Shown here piece after piece: positions 33,440 through 38,826 of a stretch of DNA of 38,826 bases. Each line of letters begins with the position of its first letter. The first letter of the stretch is position 1. Both the position numbers and the translations under genes were made by a program. The DNA is taken from NCBI GenBank assembly GCA_020650975.1, contig JAIPMN010002446.1, positions 1-38,826 of the forward strand. Reading direction: 5' to 3'. Source of the DNA: Apostichopus californicus. Taxonomy: Eukaryota > Echinodermata > Holothuroidea > Aspidochirotida > Stichopodidae. The notes beneath the pieces were generated by a model. It had not been told where the DNA came from. It did no database searches and saw nothing but the letters and a program-made list of their open reading frames with translations.

Positions 33440-33918
33440 CTACGCTGATTGTTCGCGTTTATGTTTTGTTTCATGATGACCCCGGTTCCCGGTGCTGGCG
33501 AAACACTTGTCACAATATCTACACTTGTAAGGCCTAGCCCCAGTATGGAGGTTCTCGTGAGCTTTCCTCTCGCCTCCACTGATAAACCCCTTCGAACAAA
33601 ACTGACATTTAAAGGGTCTCTCCCCGGTGTGTCTACGCTCGTGGGTTTGGCAGTTACTTCTGAGGCTAAAGGGATGATCACAAAACCGGCACAAAAAGAA
33701 GGTTTTAGTTCTCCCCGCAGGAGTGTCAGAAACTGCAGAATTTGTTTCGGATGTGAGACTTTGCTTTTTCTTACGACGTTTCGACACGTCTCCACCCAAT
33801 TTACGGTTAGCTTTGACTGAGGCCCTCGATGGCTGACTAGACAAATTCCTGTTACTTCCTTCAGAGCCATCTGCTAGTTCTGTAGTTTGTAGAATTCCTT
33901 GACTGGGGTAGAATAAAC
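33440..33918 (-). CDS. Zinc-finger terminal exon 15 (class C2)
   Basis: The acceptor TTTATCCTTGCTTCATAG ends at 33919. It encodes 159 residues, opening LFYPSQGILQTTELADGSEG; the Phe for Ser at residue 3 is shared with exon 17. The lead has a basic cluster, KRRKKKQS. Fingers lie at 77-97, 105-125 and 133-153; contacts are L-S-N-T, S-G-E-A and S-G-N-H. Finger 2 is divergent (CSKGFISGGER, without the usual CPK). The tail is KREQSA. The local base composition is more GC- and CpG-rich than in neighbouring exons. Confidence 0.9.
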
Positions 33919-34709
33919 CTATGAAGCAAGGATAAAAGTGGCCCGCTTTTATAAGCAATCAAGACGTTACGTAACTGTTAGAAAAGTTTTAATTCTCATC
34001 GTAGAATCCGCAAGGGTTTTTTTTTATTTATTTGAAAAGATGAAACTGAGGATATATATTCCCTTCATAGCCACATAAAATTCAGACAAATTGTTAGTGA
34101 GGTTTATTGCATGTTTATATTGATGTATTACTGCTGTTCCTCCACCCAAGACTTCAAGTTGTACACTTTAATATCACTCTGACCAAGTTAGATCATATTT
34201 GTAACATATCTGAAACCCAACAGTCCAATCCAAACCTTCTACTGCATACAGTACCAACATGCATAGATATGTTTATCTTCTGGAACTGCTTTTTGAATGT
34301 GATTAACAGTAAATTTATACAGCAGTTAAATGTCTGGCCAGGGGACTTAGAGGACAGGCTGGGGAGGGGTATATTTTTACAGTCAAAATGGTATCATTTA
34401 GCGACATGCCACTTAATGTTCATTCTTTAGTTGCAACATCTTGAAGGGAATCACTCTCTGACTAGCTGTAAACTCACTTTGAGAAATACAAGTAACATTC
34501 AGCAAACTTGGTGAAACTGCAGGCACAGTGCGAAAACCAGCTCTAATTCATAACTGGTCTCGCATAATGCAGAAGACTTATTAAGATAACATTAACAACT
34601 CGGCTGTCTGCTTCCCTTCACATCTAAACATCTTAATTTTTAAGTACATACATGAACACACTGCCTTTTCCTCAACTTGACAATCATTTGAAAAACTCTG
34701 CGGCATAAA
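33919..34709. other. Spacer between exons 15 and 16
   Basis: 791 bp of AT-rich non-coding sequence with a T-rich run near 34017-34035. Its size is too small for a typical separate first exon and promoter, which supports shared upstream exons. No confident poly(A) signal was assigned. Confidence 0.5.
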
Positions 34710-35197
34710 TTATGAGGTTGATTGTTCTTGCTTATGTTTCTTTTCATGATGGCATTTGTTTCCGGTGTTAGCGAATCTTTTCTCGCAAAATCGACACTTG
34801 AAAGGTTTGGCCCCAGTGTGAAAATTTTCATGGGCCTGTCTTTCACTTTCTCTGACAAACAGCTTCGGACAAAACTGACACTTAAAGGGTCTCTCTCCAG
34901 TGTGCCTGCGCTCGTGGATTTTACAGTTACTTCGGAGGCTAAAGGGCCGATCACAGAATTGGCACAAGAAGAAAGTCTTAGTTCTTCCAGCAGCATTACT
35001 AGACGCTGAGGAATTTGTAACGGACGTAGGGCTTTGCCATCTCTCGCGTCGTCGTCGGTTCGACTTGCCTTCGCTCAATTTTTTCCTAGATTTGACTGAG
35101 GCACTTGATGGCAGATTAGCAAAATCCCTGTAGCTTCCCTCAGGGCCACCTCTAAGTTCTGCTGTTTGCAATAATCCTTGTCTGGGGTAGGATAAAC
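34710..35197 (-). CDS. Zinc-finger terminal exon 16 (class C2)
   Basis: The acceptor CTTTATCCTTGCTTCATAG ends at 35198. It encodes 162 residues, opening LSYPRQGLLQTAELRGGPEG. The lead contains GKSNRRRRERWQS, the most arginine-rich cluster of the array. Fingers lie at 79-99, 107-127 and 135-155; contacts are L-S-N-I, R-S-E-A and N-G-N-H. Finger 2 is the only one in class C with Arg at -1 (FVRESER), and finger 3 has a Lys-Cys pair (NTGNKCHHE), so its specificity probably differs most from its neighbours. The tail is KQEQSTS. Confidence 0.9.
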
Positions 35198-37415
35198 CTA
35201 TGAAGCAAGGATAAAGCAATACATTGTGGCCATCTTTAACCAGCAATTAGAAAAGCAGTGTGTAGAAATAACAGTACTTAATGTTGCTTCACTTGATGTA
35301 CAACTTAGGCTATTGGGAGCTTCATTAGTTGCTTTATACTTCTCTTCACACAGAGCATGGAAACTTGTAATGCACAAATTACCTTCAGTCAATAACTGAC
35401 TATGATATTAAAAATCAAAGTTTAGACACCCTGTTGAGAAGGAAACCTATACTGTACAGCAGCTGCAAACTCCCCACCAGCAGGGCTGAATAAAAATAGA
35501 AATCAAGATCAACTCAGCTGACCAACTATTGTTTGATACTGCAGGACATAAAAGACTATGTCCTATGTAGCCTCACTACAGCCCCCTCAGCATTCTAAGT
35601 TTGCCCCAAATTATTTTGTTCTCTTTATACATGGTTAATATATATTGTTGTTTAAATCACTGCAAAGACTTGCCAGAAATCATGCAGTGTACAGTAACGG
35701 TAACCTTCCAACAAGAGACCTTCAGTGTCATGGACAGGATCTGGCAATTAAATTTCTGTTCAACTGTCTAATCCAATAGTGCTTTACTGTATGTGCAGCC
35801 ATATATTATTGGGGCTTGAACTGTCAGACCGAAATACTGTAAAATTAATTTGAACAGAAACACTTTAATTTTCTATTACTTCCTGTACATGCCAATAAAC
35901 ATCATAATAATGGATATTGAACTTGTTCAAGAAGTCTCTCTTAGAAATCTTTTTTTTAAAAAAGAATGAAGAAATAATGTTCATAAAGAATGGAGAAGTG
36001 GGAGGCTGTTGGCAAAAGAGGAGGTATCGTAGTGATACCATACATGAGGATGCATGGGTGCTGCAACAACAGTCCCCTATGAGTGATGTCAGGCCTAAAC
36101 TTCCTCAATAATCAAGTTTAACCAGTGTATATTATCAGGTTAGTCAAATTTACTGAAGTTGATCATTTCCCAACTGAACATCATTTAGGTTAAATCCCTT
36201 CTTAACTGAAAGGCTGATACCCTCTAATCCTGCTCCCACCTTGACCCCGCCCCGCCCCCCCCCCCCCCGATTGGACAGATGATACACCAATCTGCATAAT
36301 TGTCTGATGAATGTGTTATACTGTACATGTACTTGTCCAGGGCAAAGTTTCTTCTTCTGGTTGTCCTTCACCCACCGAATCTTACATTTTGGTTGTGCCA
36401 ACAGCACATTTGGTCATCCCAAAAAATGTACCAAAACAATAACGAATGACCAATATGTATAATGTACAGTAGGAGAGATGTGTATGTTAGGTAAACAGAG
36501 CATCAGCTTCAGGCCATCTAATCTCCCCTTTAAAGAATCTTAGGCCTGCCAGTATTTTTGTTGTATTTCAGTATCACCAATGTGATGGAGGTTGATACAA
36601 ATTAATCATATCTGGGGTGGTAATTAAAGTTGCAATGCAAATTTGAATTGCTTGTTATAAATCATTCGCCCGTCCTCAGGACCACCTCCAAAGTTGATTT
36701 TACGCGCGTCCCGCAAAACAGAAGTTTGGTCACCTTGGTTAAACCGACAACCATTCAAATATTGCCCTGCCTTCCAAAGCAAATTTTACAACAATACAAT
36801 TTGTTGGTTAGCTTGCATTCTAAAGGTTCACATCACAAAGGAAGAGAACAAAAACATTCTTTGAAGTTACTAAGCTATATTAACAAAGTACAAACAATTG
36901 TTTGGGCTAAAATTACTTGTTAAATGGAATAATTATTACTAGAAAGGTTTAAAAGGTAACACTGCTGACCACATAAAGATAAGCTTTTATCATTTCATTA
37001 CACACATCTTGCAAAAGCAGTCACTAAACTACTGTACTGTCGGAATCTGTTTGTCCTACCTCCTGTGTGTTACTTTCCGTTCACAAATATTTATTTTAAA
37101 GCCTTTTTTGGCCTTTCAATGCCAACCATTTGGCACTGATTTCAAGTGGTAATTATATGATACTACGGTATGTACTTGGTTCTTGTGATCTGTAACAATG
37201 CAGTTCATGATCTTGCCTATGAAAGTTCAAGTTTATGTAGTTCACAAAAAGCCAAATTCTCCCCAAAATTTACAACTGGGTGATAATATTTAGTTGATCA
37301 ACTTAACTGACATATACTCAGGTTTGGAAAAGGTTGCCACAAATTGGTGAGAAAATAAAAAAAAAGAGCTTCCCAAACACAGACTGGAAAATGTTTACAG
37401 AAATATCCCCGATTC
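35198..37415. other. Spacer between exons 16 and 17
   Basis: 2.2 kb, no gene supported. It contains a 14-C run at 36255-36268 within a wider C-rich stretch. A candidate poly(A) signal for exon 17 is at 37090-37095. Open frames near 36150-36407 and 36630-36923 lack any recognisable domain. Confidence 0.5.
37090..37095 (-). terminator. Candidate poly(A) signal of exon 17 (AATAAA)
   Basis: Minus-strand AATAAA about 320 bp after the exon 17 stop. It is plausible for a terminal exon but may be chance in AT-rich DNA. Confidence 0.3.
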
Positions 37416-37894
37416 CTAGGTTGAAGTTTCACGTTTATGTTTCTTTTCATGATGGCATCTGTTTCCGGTGCTAGCAAAACCTTTTTCACAGTATCTACAC
37501 TTGAAAGGCTTAGCCCCGCTATGAAGGTTCTCATGAGCTTTTCTTTCACTTCCACTGACAAACAGCTTTGGACAAGTACGACATTTGAAGGGTCTCTCTC
37601 CAGTGTGCCTGCGCTCGTGGACTTTACAGTTACTCCTGAGGTTGAAGGGGCGGTCGCAGAAACGGCACAGAAAGAAGGTCTTAGTTCTTCCAGAAGGATT
37701 ACTAGACTCAGAGAGATTCGCTTGCGATGTACAAATTTGCATATTCTTGCGAGTATTCGACTTGTCAACACCCGACTTATTCCTAGATTTGACAGAGGCC
37801 CTTGATGGTGGATTAACAACATTCCTGTAACTTCCCTCAGGGCCTTCTGTATAAACTGCTGTTTGTAATATTCCTTGACTGGGGTAGAATAAAC
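37416..37894 (-). CDS. Zinc-finger terminal exon 17 (class C2)
   Basis: First zinc-finger exon met by a transcript entering from the right. The acceptor TTTATCCTTGCTTCATAG ends at 37895. The 159-residue frame opens LFYPSQGILQTAVYTEGPEG and runs through VVNPPSRASVKSRNKSGVDK before an internal Met; that Met is not the start, because the frame and its homology continue upstream to the acceptor. Fingers lie at 77-97, 105-125 and 133-153; contacts are L-S-N-V, S-S-E-A and S-G-N-H. Finger 2 begins CRTC rather than CQFC, and its linker is SGAKPFK with Ser for Thr. The tail is KRETST. Confidence 0.88.
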
Positions 37895-38826
37895 CTATGA
37901 AGCAAGGATAAAAGTACTAGATTTTACACAGCGTTTACTGATAACTTGAACAAAAATATCTTATTGTGCTTTATGCTGAAATGTTACAAGTGAGCACCAC
38001 AAGTACTGTATTACATACAGTATGTTGAATGGACTTATTATTGGTAGTGGGTTTGATAAAATATGCGGACCACATGCAAACAGCTACTTAAAACAGAAAT
38101 TAAGTCTTTCCTGCCCTTTCACTTTAAAAAAAAAGCCCACACCAGAATTGTTTTGAACCGAGTGATTGTTTTCCATAAATAAAAACAAGATATAACTTGG
38201 GTAAATCACATTTATATTGGTTTACTCTGAATGCAACTGTCCTACTCCCTCCGGGCTGTAGCGTATGAAATAAAATAATTACTGTTCACGATATTCAACT
38301 CTTAATGGCAGCATAACCTTATCCACTTGGACATCAACATACTGTGTACCTGTTGAGGGTACCTTAACTAGAGAACTCTTAGCCGACACTACAAAAACCT
38401 TACATATTTATATCATCTCATCATACAGAATGTTTTCAAGAATTCGTGCAAAGACTGCTTTTATAAGTCAGTTAATTTACTACTGCTAGAAGGCATCTCA
38501 CAAAGAGTCTTCGGGAGGCTTAGAATTGTTTATAAACAATGAATCGGGTGAGATGTAAAAAGTATAATATATACTACACAAATATTTAAAACAAAAGGAA
38601 AATGAATTCTATTATACTTTACATGTTTTAATATTTTCATTTATTACTCTACTATTTTGGGGGTGTTGAATTTGGGACAATGCAGTGGGGTAGGGAAGTG
38701 CTGCGTTGGTTGGAAAGGCATATGGGTCAATCCATGCCAAATCAACAGATTTTTGGGTCGATTCCACGTCGACCCTCTCAGAATCGCCTGAAATTGATAT
38801 GGTGTCTTGCCATATGTCTCAAAGGA
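37895..38826. other. Right flank, upstream intron of the array
   Basis: 932 bp with no exon that I can recognise; by the model this is intron leading toward the constant 5' exons outside the window. The last 110 bp (GGGTCAATCCATGCCAAATC, TTTTTGGGTCGATTCCACG) are less AT-rich and may be the edge of a dispersed repeat. Confidence 0.45.

Larger units (their letters stand above)
1020..37894 (-). other. Array of 17 alternative 3'-terminal C2H2 zinc-finger exons
   Basis: Seen: 17 open exons on one strand, each starting at a phase-1 AG acceptor and ending in a stop codon after three zinc fingers. Exon lengths are 410-500 bp and every one leaves remainder 2 on division by 3, as required for a phase-1 last exon. 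No in-frame initiator precedes the fingers at a conserved place, and the spacers hold no recurring additional coding exon. Inferred: these are mutually alternative last exons of one transcription unit whose shared 5' exons lie right of position 38826. Known parallel: insect BTB genes such as lola and mod(mdg4) join one N-terminal domain to many 3' zinc-finger exons. Alternatives are independent short genes with distant first exons, or a cluster in which only some exons are used. Confidence 0.75.

Noticed and set aside
33449..33820. Long plus-strand frames opposite zinc-finger exons (also at 21833, 37437 and others)
   Set aside because: They are antisense shadows of the conserved zinc-finger coding exons.

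Overview
The window is eukaryotic, almost certainly metazoan, genomic DNA. It is AT-rich, has long non-coding stretches and no bacterial-style operons. It carries a tRNA-derived SINE, a minisatellite, several local tandem duplications and split genes with clear splice acceptors. A marine invertebrate deuterostome such as an echinoderm seems plausible, but that is a guess from repeat style and finger style; no sequence here fixes the species.

The dominant content is one long array on the minus strand: 17 separate coding exons, each of 410-500 bp and each encoding a module with exactly three C2H2-type zinc fingers followed by a stop codon. I could extend all 17 to a splice acceptor, and every acceptor is in phase 1, so any one could be joined in frame to the same upstream donor. 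All 17 are open. None has a convincing start codon, and no recurring N-terminal or promoter-like exon was seen in the spacers, several of which are under 900 bp. The simplest model is a single transcription unit running right to left. Its constant 5' exons would lie beyond the right edge of the window, and its alternative 3'-terminal exons would swap DNA-binding domains, as in the insect BTB genes lola and mod(mdg4). The constant part is not visible, so the partner domain is unknown.

Layout by + coordinate: class A exons 1-3 (1.0-8.2 kb; acceptor ending TTGTTAG); class B exon 4 (9.7-10.1 kb; acceptor ending CCTTCAG, fingers shifted by one); a 5.2-kb gap with a 4-copy minisatellite; class C1 exons 5-9 (15.3-21.1 kb, regularly spaced at about 1.3 kb); class C2 exons 10-17 (21.8-37.9 kb). 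All 13 class C exons share a nearly invariant acceptor, TTTAT(C/G)CTTGCTTCATAG.

The array shows its growth history. Exons 6+7 and 8+9 look like copies of a two-exon block. Exons 12-14 sit in a recent tandem duplication of about 2.2 kb, one copy of which later received a SINE. Exons 10 and 13 look like recombinants between neighbours. The predicted DNA-contact residues vary mainly in fingers 2 and 3 while the finger 1/linker region ([10 protein letters not shown]) stays fixed. I see no other gene I can support.
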